DNA of 64,000 nucleotides, from positions 27,235,462 to 27,299,461 of the forward strand of contig NC_054753.1 of the NCBI RefSeq assembly GCF_018143015.1. The letters are read 5' to 3'. The position numbers and the translations under genes are program-made. The DNA comes from Lytechinus variegatus (lineage: Eukaryota; Echinodermata; Echinoidea; Temnopleuroida; Toxopneustidae). Positions 12,278 to 25,000 of the stretch are shown piece after piece; positions within the stretch are counted from its first letter, which is position 1; each line of letters opens with the position of its first letter. The notes beneath the pieces were generated by a model. The model made no database searches. It worked only from the letters and a program-made list of their open reading frames with translations, and was not told where the DNA came from.

Positions 12278-12815
12278 AAATATGTAGCAGTGAAAATCAC
12301 TAACGTTGCTGATGAATAAAAGCTTGTCAAATAAGGCTTCTTGGTATCCATTTTCCAAAATGAGATTATGCTGTGTATATAATTCTGAGGAATGAAAAAG
12401 ATAGATTTATGCGGATATTTGGGGGCTCTAGCTGATGCTTTTCACATAAACTGTGGCATATTACCTTTGAAATAATAGTAGGTCTACCTTTGTTTTCATT
12501 TTGTTTAAATCTCCCTGTGCAGATCTAGCCTCCTTCGTTTGCCGCTGAATCTTCATTGAGAGCAGATCTCTTCATATACCATCGCATACAAATTAAAACA
12601 CAGTCTCTTGTATTCTGCAACATTAAAGTCTTGCATTCAATGTGAAGTCTCTAGATGATAGTCATTACACCTACATTGAATGTTCACTCGGGGATCATGT
12701 GAGTCATCATGAATAGGACATACATGTAGCTGTTCATATTTTTGTTAGAGTGGAACGACATTTAAATTCTGGTGCGAACAGACATATAAAGTGAATCAGA
12801 CTGCATCGAGGTGAA
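12278..12815 (+). promoter_or_regulatory. Presumed CEP104 promoter and 5' leader
   Basis: This is the sequence between the transposon and the CEP104 start codon. No clear TATA box or CpG island was seen. The start has G at -3 (GGTGAA-ATG-CC), an acceptable context. The transcription start and any upstream non-coding exon cannot be placed from sequence alone. Confidence 0.35.
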
Positions 12816-13020
12816 ATGCCTCATAAGATTCCTTTTAGCGTGATCTATGCAAGCAGTACGGATGAGGGTTTCAACTGCAAAGAGCTGGAGATACACAACC
12901 CGCTGGTCAAGGGGTGGGTCGGGGGACGCTTCTGCCTCTACCCGCAGGAGATCGTGCTGCGGATGCCGGACAAGACCAGGATTAGAAAGCTACAACTCTT
13001 GGCCCATCAGTTCCTCATAC
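12816..13020 (+). CDS. cep104: CEP104 exon 1
   Basis: It encodes residues 1-68, beginning MPHKIPFSVIYASS, and includes the conserved LYPQEIVLRM and RIRKLQLLAHQF segments of the N-terminal domain. It ends one base into a codon at a GTGAGT donor. Confidence 0.95.
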
Positions 13021-16000
13021 GTGAGTTGATTGAAATTGATAAAAGTACAGGTAGTTTTTTAAATGGGAGAAGTAATTAGAATTATGTAATGTAGTGCTTA
13101 CAATATTCTTTGGACAATTACCACCTGACCCTTATGTGTATTGAGTAGGCAAAAGGCTTGCCAAATAGTTTGCAGGGAAACTGAACTTTAGAAGGAAAAA
13201 CAGTGAGGGAAGAACGTGGAGGGGGAGGAGAAGAAAATCATAAGAAAATTAGAAACGAAGAAGAGGAAGGAGAAAGAGGTTGAAGAGAAGTAGTAGGATG
13301 AGGAGCATGCGGCTAAACATCTATACATTATGCCAAATCATAATTCTATCTCAATTTTAAACAGTATTTTTTTATTATTAATGAATTTCATTCATTGTTC
13401 TTGACACACAGCAACTAAAATTGAGTTTTATGTTGGAAGCCTGCCTCCTGATCACATCACCAGTCTAAGTGGACAAAGATATAAACGATTAGGGTAAGAA
13501 ATTCAAATTGTATTTTTCAGTATCCCTGGTAATCTCCACCTTCCTAGTACCAATGAGGTCCAAACATTACATGTATGGACCTCATAGGCGACATCAGTGG
13601 AATTGCGGGGTTAGAAATCTTTGAGTACAGGATATTTCGATATTATTTCACAAGTACGCTCTCTATTTCTTTTTTTGGCCAATATTATAATTAAGGATCG
13701 TAAATTCATTGTAAGCAACAAAAATAAAATGAAAGATATTAAGGGAAACTTACATTTTGACGACTTTTTCCTGATTTTCTTGGCAGTTGCTCTTCACTTC
13801 TGACTCGCGATCGAAGCTGTTATGCAGATCACGTGATACGCTTTCTCGTCAGGTGATCGGTTGGTTATTCTTTTCGCCAGACGTTGATAATGATATATTT
13901 CATAACGCTAGCATTCATCGCAAATTCAGGTGAAAGCGATTGGAGTTAACAGCGCAAGCTTTAAATTTTTCAAAAAATAAAGTTTAATTTATTGCATAAG
14001 TTTCGCGCCGGACATGAAGGATCATTTGGTCCCATATTGGCGTAATGCATAACAACGGGGGGGGGGGGGTGTCCCTACCACTTCAACGACTATAGCCAGA
14101 AATTATGATTTTTTTTTTCTCTCCTAGCTTTTTTAACCAAAATACCCCCCCCCCCAAAAAAAAAAAAAGGGAACTAGTGTTAAAGAGAAAGAGAATTATG
14201 ATAGAGGAACACAAAATACTTTATTTTTTCAGCTTTTATTTATTCGACTTATAATCCCATAATCAAATATTAAATGGGGCTTCCACAGTTTTTTAAGCCC
14301 GGGGGCCACTTACATGAGTGGATACCATATGCGCGACCAAAAAAAAAATCTTTTTCACTATAGGGCACGTTACGTACGTAACGTGATAAGGGTGTCAAAA
14401 ACACAAAAATAATGGAAAAGGGGTATATCTATTTCGCTAGGAAAATTACGTGTTTAGGGTCGAATTTGAGGGGATGATAAAACAAGATTAAAATGTTTTA
14501 TAAAGGATGTCCTTGTTTTCCCCAACACCTCGTGTTTAGAGTCCAATTTGCGCAAGGTGTAGAAGCTAGGTGGGGTCGTACTAAGCCAATTAAAGGTAAA
14601 AAAGCCGAAGACCGAAGGACCCGTAACAATAAACATTCCTGTACTTGTGCATTTCAGGGAATATTTAAAGAGTATCGTTTTGTTTCCAATTCTTGTCAAG
14701 GGTACGGTACACGTCAATACTTGTTAAGGGGTGCATTTTCAGAATCAGGAAATTACGTGTTTAGGGTGCTTTTTGAGACCCCATGATCGCGCATGGTATC
14801 CACTCGTGAATGGAAGTGGCCCCCGGCTTTTAAAGTCAATTCATAAAAATATTCCTCCTCGGGATTTGAGCTTTCTTTCATGAAATATCAATCTTTTTCG
14901 TGATTACCAAAAATACTTAAAATGTCATTTTTTAAAATCTTTGTATAAAGCTTTAGCTCATGCGTTGCGCCTGCAATATTTTAATGTTGAGATACAACTT
15001 TATGCTTTTAATGAATTCCTAAAAACACTAAATTCTCAGATCATTTGTCGCAATCGAATGATTGGAAATGAATGATTAATAAGTTTCATGAATAATGTTT
15101 AAAATGCGTCTCTCTATAAGTTTTGAATATTTAAAAAAAAATGTCAGCTCGTGCTTTTTGCTCGCAATATTTTGATTAGTAAGAAGTTCTTGTATATGCG
15201 AGTTTGATAGATAAATAAATAGAGAGATAGGGGGAGGGTCCCTCAGCTACTTGACCTTGCTTATTCCAGTTTTTTTATTATGTTCGTACGTGTTGTGAGG
15301 TTTTCAAAGTCTTCTTTTTCTCACCCTTTTTATTGTCTCGGAGCTTCCCTCTATTTCTTTGCTACGATGTATAGCCCTTCTTACTTGTTTCAATTCTTTT
15401 ATGTTCTCATTTCACTGAAAACATAATTATTAAACTGACGTAGAAGACTTTACAACAAAATTTTGATATTGTTTTTTCTTGTTTGTTTGGCTTTCTTTTT
15501 TCTTCTCCTCATTTCTTGTTTTTTTTCTTCTTAGTTTCCTTTTCCTTATTTTCTCTTATTTCATTTCATGAGGCATCCGCCAACTTATATACAACAACAA
15601 ACATATTTAGAGGCCGATATCCAGTGAGGGGGCGTGGTGGTATGCCCCTCTAAAAAAAGGAGGAAAATAGAAAGGAAAAAAAGAAGGGAAGGGGAAAAAA
15701 TAAGAAAAAAAGAAAGACGATGATGGCAATGATGATGATGATGAAAATTATCTTGGTGAAGATGATAGTGGTGGTGATGGTGGCGGTGATGATGATGATA
15801 ATGATAATGATGGTGGTAGTGGTGATGAAGATGAGAATGAAGTTGGTGACGATGCTATGATGATGATGACGAGATGTAATTTTGTTAAGTTGTCTTAAAA
15901 AAAATAATAGTGCACAGGCGAAATCATTTAAAGTTTATTATGAAAATAGCAGAAAAAAATAATTTGAAAAATTGTACCGTTGCGTATCCAGTGGAAAATC

Positions 16001-19000
16001 CATCCCCCACCAAAAAAGAAAAAAAGTGAGATTTTGTTTTGTTATTTGTGACGGCGTAGGTCTATCCGAGCAGCTATGGGATGGGAAAAAAAGTAAATGA
16101 AATGTCAAGAAATACATGATAATGACTTTTATTGTACATTCAGTATATCAGTAGATAACTTCATACTCTTTCCAAAAAAGAAAAAAGTCGGTATATTATG
16201 GACCATTAAACATGGGCAGTTGCTCTGTATATATTATGCAACTGCTCGTGTGTAGCGGTAAGTTATTCACTGATCTACATAATTCATTCAGCGCACGGCG
16301 CGTGCGCAATGTTTAATAATTATTGCTGTGAACACAATGAATGTCATCAAAAACATAATCTCACAGATGAAATAATGCCAGCTCGACGCGCAAAATCAGA
16401 AGAAATATATATTTTCTGCCCTGATAATTTGGTAACCTTATAACCTAACCCAATTTCTAAGTATTTTAAACATAAACAGGATAACTACAGACAATGATTT
16501 AAATTAACTTTATATTCTTTTGCGAAAATGAATATGAAGGACAGCTTTTTGATAAAGAACACAGTTTTAGAGTGTTAGAGCGCGATTTATACCTACAACC
16601 GCTAAATCCTGTCACTGTCGGTATGAAGCAGTGATTCCATCAGCTTACGGTAATAATTTTTGCAACACGGGCGCCAGTCCGAGAAACAGACAGGCTAGGC
16701 ATTTGCCCAAACGGACAACATCTCAACCTCTGCTCATTTCTTTTTGCACGGGCACATAAATCTCGACGTAACCCATCACATTTCTCCCTATTTTCTCCTC
16801 CCTTTTATTTTCCATTAATTTTTCTTTCGTTCACTTTTTTCTGTCTTCTTTCCCCAATTTTTTTTACCCATCACATTTCTCCCTATTTTCTCTTCCCTTT
16901 TATTTTCCATTAATTTTTCTTTCTTTCACTTTTTTCTGTCCTCTTTTCCGCTTCTATTTTTGTTCTCGTCTCACCGCTTTTCCTCACCCCCCAGCCTCCG
17001 ACGCCCGTGCAGATTCGCAAACAATATCAAGAGTATGTCTACTTGCAAGGGCGGAAATCTCTCCCCAAAGGTAGGGGGACCAGGGGCTGGAAAATTTGAC
17101 AAACAAACAAACAAACAAAAAAAAGAAGGTTTATCACCCCCTAAAGAAGGTCATCTTAACCAAAAGAAATTTGACAAGCAAACAAGCAAAAAAAGGGGGG
17201 CATCCCAAAAGTAAGATCGTCTCTTCCAAATGTTTTATTTCGATTTTGAATGAAATGACCAAAAATAGTAGGGGGATATTTCATAATGTGCCCCCTACTA
17301 TTTTGGGTGAGGGGTACATGTCCCCCGGCCCTGGGATTTGCGCCCATGTGGGTGGGGGTGTTGCGCCTCCCTATCGGGATCATATCACAGCGAGTAAACA
17401 CTCTTCCATATGGAAGAGTGTTTACTCGCTGTGATTTCGATCTCACACATATAAAAAAAAATAGAACAGCTAAGCCTTGATCACAGGCCAAAATGCCTAA
17501 CGATTTCTCCGCGGCATTAACAACTCTCGTAAGGGGCGCTCCATTTATAAATAGAGTTGCATGAACAGCTGTCTATGGCGACAGAATCGTAGGCAGAATT
17601 GTTGCCAGAAGCGTGGGAATTTGGCAGAAAATTCAAGAAAAGAACCGGTGAGTACCGATTTAAGAGTAATTATATATTCATTAACGTTTATTGAATCATA
17701 AGAATAAAGATTTTTTACGGAAAGAAAGCTTAGTTCTAAGCTAGGGCTGCCCAAATGCGCGTGAGTGGAGTCCCAGTTTCTTAACACGGGTAAGTATTGC
17801 GGTGTCGCCTAGAGTGGGTAATCTCTACCTTTTTGGTGCCAACTCCCGTCTTCTTTTAGCTCATGTCATTTCTAAGATCTTGCCACAAACAGATGTGTTG
17901 GTCATGAATTCTGAAAGACTCAAGACCCTGACAATATTAGATCATTTTCTTTCTAAGAAAGGGTTACTTTCTGTCATATCACGCTAACACTTCTATTCAT
18001 GTTTTCTCTTGTGAAATATTCCCACTCGGACTGGCATGATTTCTGACTCAAGTTTTCGGAAAAATGGTGTTTTTCAGTCTTAATATGATATTTTTTAAAT
18101 GAAATGGGTTATTTTTTGCTTGTCCCTCAACTTTTACACTATATTACTGGGTAAATTCTTACCTAATCTTGCCATGTATGAAATTTAAGGGTAAATTTTT
18201 TTCTTAGTGGCCCGATCAGTCCACCAAAATCATCAGTTTCATCTTTTTGGTGGCCCGCAAAGCAATTTGATGGCCAAATCGGGCAACCAAGTGTGGGTTT
18301 CGAAGAATTTTGGTTGCCCAACTCACATTTTTTTGTTACCCCGGGCCACTGCTAATGTCATGCCCGGTCTAAACACCATTTACGCTATTTCAGGGTGGAA
18401 TTTAAACTCCAGGGATTACACTGGGATAATGCTGCCTAGGGTTCAATTTTGGGGTACTTGGATGAGCACGGGTACCTATTCTCTACCAAATCTGGATACT
18501 CCTTTTAGCAGGAAAAAAGAATGTTTATTTTTAATATCTTCTTGACTCATGCTAAATTACTTGTAAGACTCAAAGTACCTCCCTGATTTTGTTTTGACTT
18601 CCATTAGATGGTTTTTCACACCTTTTCATAAACAGGTCTTTCTGTATCTCTTTCACATAAATACAGAACAACAACAACAAAATATCCTAGGCTTATTAGC
18701 GAATGAGGCCATATTTCGAAATTCCATCCAAGATTATTTTGTTTGTACAAGAGATAAGAAATAGATACCCCAAAACAATTCATACTGGGTAATTTTTTTT
18801 TATTCACAGGTACATCACCCTGTCTGACAATGCCAAAACTAGCTTCAAAGCAAGAGAGCTAAAGTCGGTACACGTGGATGCCGTCGGAAAGTACCTTCGA
18901 TTAGTAGTCTACAAGAACCATGTCAACAAGCATAATCTCTATAATCAGGTATGTTGAGTTCTAGTATACAAATATACAATGACACTCTGGCTAAAACTAT

Positions 19001-22000
19001 TCGCATCGAAGGAACATCACATAGTACTATTCTCCCGAGTGTCATCGGCAAACGTTTTACGTGTAAAACTATTTCTTTTCTCCTTGTGTACACTCTCAAT
19101 ACAACAATCTTAAGTAAGAGATATAATACTTTTTATTGGATACTTTTTGGCTTTTATGAGAGGGTGGTGTATCTCTTTGCTTGTCTGAAGAGATATCTCT
19201 CTTATTTACAATTTTTAATAATATTTTCATATTGTTTTTGTCCCTCTCTCCTATTTTTGTTGTATATTCCCGTAATATATCCTTCTTTTTCCTTCATTTC
19301 TGCCTCCTTTATTATATCCTTCCCATTTTCTGCATTTTACATATATTTTTCTCCTCGTTTTACTTCTCCTTTCTCATATTTCTCGACTCTATCGTTTGTC
19401 TTTGTCATCTACCTCCTCCTGATCTGCTCCTTTACCTGATCCTTTTTCTCCTCCTCTCCCTGTTCTTCCTATTTCTCTTTATCTTCTACTTTTTATTCTT
19501 CTACTTCTTCTTTTTCTTCTCTTCTTTATCTTCTTCATCTCCTTCTTTGTCTTCCTCTTTACCCCCCCCCCCCATCCTCGTCTTGCTCTACCTCTTCTAC
19601 TTCATGTTCTTGTTATTGCTCACCTTCCTTTCCATCTTCCCTTTCTTTATCCTTATCTTCCTTTTTTCCTCTTGCTCTTCCTCCTTTCCTTGTATTCTTC
19701 CTATCCTTCACCATTGTCTCCCTCTTCTTCATGCACTTCTTCATCCTCTTCCTTCTCCTTCATCTCCTTTCTTTTTTTTTATCAAAAGGTTGGTTTGGTT
19801 GCGGTCAACATCATCGGTGATGAGCTGGGAAATGACAATAAGAACGACGTGGGAGGGAATCGTGTGAATGACGTCATCAACCAACACATGCCACCGGGCT
19901 CATCATTCAATGAAGATGATCTGGGGAGGACGGGGGAGGTGGATCCGGTGGTCCTCGGTGCTATCAACAAGTAAGATACGACTGATTAAAAATCATATAA
20001 TCTGCACACCTTGCTTGTTTACGGAAAATGGAGCCAGAATGTAGATACATATATTGTTGACTACTGTAACGTTATAAGTGTAATACACTTGTGTTTGTGA
20101 CTGTTCTGTCCTTGGTGGCCTGGTAAAACCTTATCTCTACAAATTAAAAAGAAAATTAGGACAACTCAGAAACAGCGCCATTCAGAATTATGACACAAAT
20201 GTGAGTCTTCTTTTGCTTAGATAGAGTGCTATAAGGTTGCTACCATTGCCATTATCAAGATAAAGCCTTTTCTAAGATGTCTTAGAAATTTTTAGATGTA
20301 AGGTATTGACAGACAGATGACGGTGTGTGTGTGAGTAGACTCACCACGTCTCACTGTAGGCCTATACATGACTTCACTCATCCTATACATGACTTCACTC
20401 ATATTTCAAACATACATGCAATTATAAATCATATACTCTCTACTAAAATGCACTCTTATTTTCTTTCAGACCAGACTACATATCTCCTATGGATGACTTG
20501 GCATTTGATATGTACCAAGATCCGGAAGTGGCCAATATCATCAGAAAACTAGACAACAGAAAGAACGAAGCTGTTATTCGTAAGTTCTTTGCTGTGACTT
20601 GCCCTCAGCTGAAAGCTAGAAGTGACTGTAATAATAAACCAGGGGGATTTTCACAAAGATTAAAGTTTGGCTAATAAATCACACTCCGTTTATTAAAATG
20701 TTATGTTCTATTCTTTATTTTTGTCTTCAATTTAGTATCGTGTCGTTCTTTTGAAGAAATCACACTTAAATCCTCATTTGTGTGCGGTATGTTGTATGAC
20801 TGCATTGGTCACATCATGCTAGGAGGACACGCACTACTGCGTAATCATTTCTAAGGTTACCTGTTCCATTCAGTGTGCAGGTTGGCATTTAGGCATGACT
20901 GAGCATGATTTGACCAATGCATGATCCGTTAAATACTGCTTGCAACTGGGATTTTGAATATGACACTCCCTGGTCAATTTCACCTTTCACCTCTGACTGA
21001 GCATTGAGTTGACCAATGCATGATGCGTTATATACTGCTCGCATCTGGAATTTTAAATATGACCTCCCTTTTCAAATTTACCTCACACAATGGGAGTGTT
21101 TTATCAAACTTTGCAAGTACATGTAGACATATTTGATTACTTTTTTTGGATCTGTTTGGTTGAGAAGAAGAAGTGTCTGACATATTCTGCATTTAGCTGA
21201 CCAACATTTTTTTGTCATGAATGACAGTCACAATATATAAATGAAGGGTTGGAATCTGTTTTATTCCTCTTCCCCAATAGATTCCTTGCCTGATTATGCA
21301 ACAACGAAACCAACTTTGAAGTGGCCCACGGAATATGTCATAGAAAATAACATAATAGTTTTGATCAATCTCGAGTGGCTGTGATTGGTATCACTGGTAA
21401 ATCACCTTTTTAACATGTACATGTAAATGAAAATTCTTGCATTTTTTTTTGTTGTTGTCATTTTTACAGAGGAAGAGTTTGATCTTGCCAAGAGATTGAA
21501 GCAGGCAGTATCCGATCTTCAAAAGGTGAGGGTTTTTTTACTTGTAAAATTCTAGAATTTCTTCTTGTTTTTTTTAACTATGTTCAAAACTCTGTCATCT
21601 AAAAATTGGAATGAAGAACAATCTATTTTTTTAAATGACTTAGCCCGATTTTAAGAATCATGGTGCTCCATTTCCATCATTTTATTATTTATCAATCATA
21701 TATTCTTCAAACTCAAAATACAACAAACAATTATTCAACTAGCACTTGACTGTCTTACACCTTTATCTTTGCAGGTTGGAGAGCGTCTAGGACGCTATGA
21801 AGTTGAGAAGCGTCGAGCGATCGAGACCGAGGATTACGACCTGGCAAAGGTAAAAAAGATACAGATGGAAGAATATCGATTACAAATCTACAAGCAGCTG
21901 GAACTCTACGATCTACTAGACATCAGTAAGGTATGTACAGTATATTTCGTATTTGCAACGACACTTGGGCAACTCTTGGAATTATGTAAGCCCATCCCCA

Positions 22001-25000
22001 TTATGTGGGACCTTCATGAAATTATCTGTCTCTAATTTTTGTAAAGAGCTCAAATGATTATGGCTTGACCAGTTAATGAAGTGAAGTAAGAATGGAGAAA
22101 AATAAAGGTTTGATGCACAAAAAGGTTGATTATTTGATGACATTGCCTGTTAATGTCCTTTGGCATGAGTTTGACGTGTATTTGCCACCCTGCACCCAGG
22201 TTTTTGGAATTATTTCTAAAATACGAGAGATGAATAGAAATAGATCAGCTTTGTAAATTCTAATTTTGCCTTCACTGATTGCTCCCCAAGGAGTGGAGAA
22301 TGAGTTGTAGTGGAATGCTATTTGGCCTATTGCATCTCTACTGTCCTCGGGCAAGGCATTACCTATTCTAGTTGCAGTCTGGCTTTGCCAAATAATTTAC
22401 ATATGTATATTAGAGTTTTAAATTTGGATGATATTTCATGAGACTAGTCTGTAGATGCAAAGTCATTTGGATTCTTCAAAGCATACAAAGTCAATGTATA
22501 GCCTAACCCCATGTACCATTCTTTAAAAATTTGTATTCTTCATAATTATCCTGCAATCAAGTTATGATTAATGCTCAAGAATATTCCCAACTCTGATATG
22601 TATATTCCGGATGGAATTGAAGAAATGTAAAGTAATATAACCTTTTCGTTACCTGTGATGGAGAATTTTTTTTTTGCTGGTGTATTTGAGCATGGTGTAC
22701 CTAGATATGTATGGAGAGATGAATTGTATTAAAGAAATCTAGTACATTTTTGCATCAATGCATGTTATGTTTTCTTTAACAATATACTATTTACCTCCTG
22801 TCTCATTCCATATTTCATATTCTTGATCGTTATTCATCCTATAATCCTTATTATTTTGCATGCACTCAGAATCTTGTATGGCCACTTAAAGATTGGTCCA
22901 TGCAAAACAATGATGTAAGTTGTTCCAAGGAACTCTGTTTTGTGTGAGCTTTTTGTTTGACTCATCTGCAGAAATTGTGTGCTGGTGCCCTTACCCTTTT
23001 ATTTTATTTCATTTGCTGTCATTGACGGTAGAATTTTATCCACCACATATCTTTATGTTCTTATTTACTATGCTTCTCGTTAAATACATAGCACTCATCA
23101 ATCAATAATCTTATTTGCTGCCGTCGTTTGTGAAACCGTTGATAACACATGCATGAATTATTTTTAACAATCCAACTTTCTGCCCTCAATTTCATGCATC
23201 TGTATGATTATATCGCAGCATACTAAAGTATAGCTTCTTTCCATGAATGCCATCATTTATCAATTTTATTGTTATTATCGTCATTCTTTCTATTTTTCCC
23301 CCTCTCTTACCTCTTTTTCTCTTTCTTTTCTGTTTGATATTGATATTTACATCCAAGCAAGGTTGAATTTTGAAACTTCATTTCTTTGCCCTAGAGTGGT
23401 ATTGGTATTTAACCCAGTGTTTCACCGGTTCTTCAAAAGGTAGTCTGAACATAAGTAGGGGAAGGCGGGGTAAGTTGTGACAGTTTTTGCTTTTTGCATG
23501 TTAGAATTGATATGATTAATAATCTTGTCGAAATAATTACCTTGCCTTGAAATTTAATTCTTCTGAAATATTTTCCACCTATATATAAAATTCTATCCCC
23601 ACACTGAAATTCATCGTGACCTTTGAAAAAAACGATGTCAAATGGCTCAACTTGCCCCATATATGGGGTAAGTTTGAGCCACCTTCTGGGGTAAGTTGAG
23701 CCACAAACACTATGTACAAAATGTATGAGGGGAGAACCAGCATGTCAATTTTTTGTTTAAAGTCTTTTCACTTGCTAATTCTCTATAAATACTAACATCC
23801 TTAGAAAGGAAAAGAGCAGTCATGTAAATTTGCTCCTTTCAACCAGCATTTCAATCGATTTTTATGGTTTGTTTGTTTTTTAAGATACATTACCATAGGA
23901 ATTACCATGGCTCAACTTACCCCATGCTGTTTGGCTCAACTTACCCCAGTCCGAACTTAGTGCGATATTTTGTATCCACACATTTATTATGCATCCATCA
24001 TATAAAAGACTATGACAAGAATGAAGATCCATACCTGGACTAATAATGTTGTTATCATGTCTTTATTATATTCAAAGACGTGTGTGTTTATAAAGCACTT
24101 ATCTATTTCACACTCTTTTTTACTTTTTTGGCTGAAATTCATATTTTTCCCTCTAAAAAACTACTTTTTGTTTCAAAGTTGAAAACAATATGGTGGGGTT
24201 AGGGGTTATGCTATGGGTCATCAATACATGACACCACCACAATGTCTGACTCATTCATTATTGGCCTGGGGCTGGTGGCTCAACTTGCCCCTATGCTCAA
24301 CTTACCCCGCCTTCCCCTACATGCACCCCCACCCCATTCAGGATATTTTAAATAATATGCTGTAGACTCTTTGATGTTCGTTTGGTTGACCTTTTTTCTT
24401 TTGAAATCTCACAGCATTGTTAGATTTAAATTCATATTTCCTCTGGGAATGGCACCAACATTGCACATTTTGTTTCACGTGTCTGACTAAAAATTGTTAA
24501 CTTTTAATTTCAAATATTAAAACAATTTGGTTTTCAATTTGTATTCAAACCTGTAAATCTGTGTCATTTCTTGTGATTTCCAAGTGAAAATGGTTGTTCA
24601 TGCCATTTTAGATTGTAATTATGTTATTGTCTGAAAATTTCATTTGAAATACATGTAATGATTAGAAACAAACTATTGCATTAGTATACATCAGAAGTAA
24701 ATATTATATTGTGTTCAGTGAAAATGTCATGAGAATGAGTAACCAAATATTTCATTTATTTTATTTCTACAATATCATGCCTCTTAATACCATGTTTCTC
24801 TTTTCAAAGTGATTACAAACCTCATTTAAACACTAATGGTTTGTAGTTGTAGTTTGTTTGTTGTATTTTGTTGTTCTACTGATTAATCCTGCGTTGGGAT
24901 TCATTGTTCAATTAAACATTTTTTTAATGTTTCAATTTTCACTTATTTTGCGTACAATCTAGGAAAAAAATTGTCAACCACAATGATGATGATGGGTTCT

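Larger units (their letters stand above)
13494..18809. other. CEP104 intron 2 (5.3 kb)
   Basis: It holds an inverted-repeat element (14298-14826), a GAT-rich microsatellite (15717-15880), a 95 bp tandem duplication (16771-16960), two exact hairpins (17259-17306, 17384-17435) and pyrimidine-rich DNA near 15460-15570. No exon was recognised. Confidence 0.7.

Noticed and set aside
19181..19867. 228-codon open frame ending in exon 4
   Set aside because: Its first part is the intronic pyrimidine tract. Only 19789 onward is CEP104 exon 4, in a different frame.
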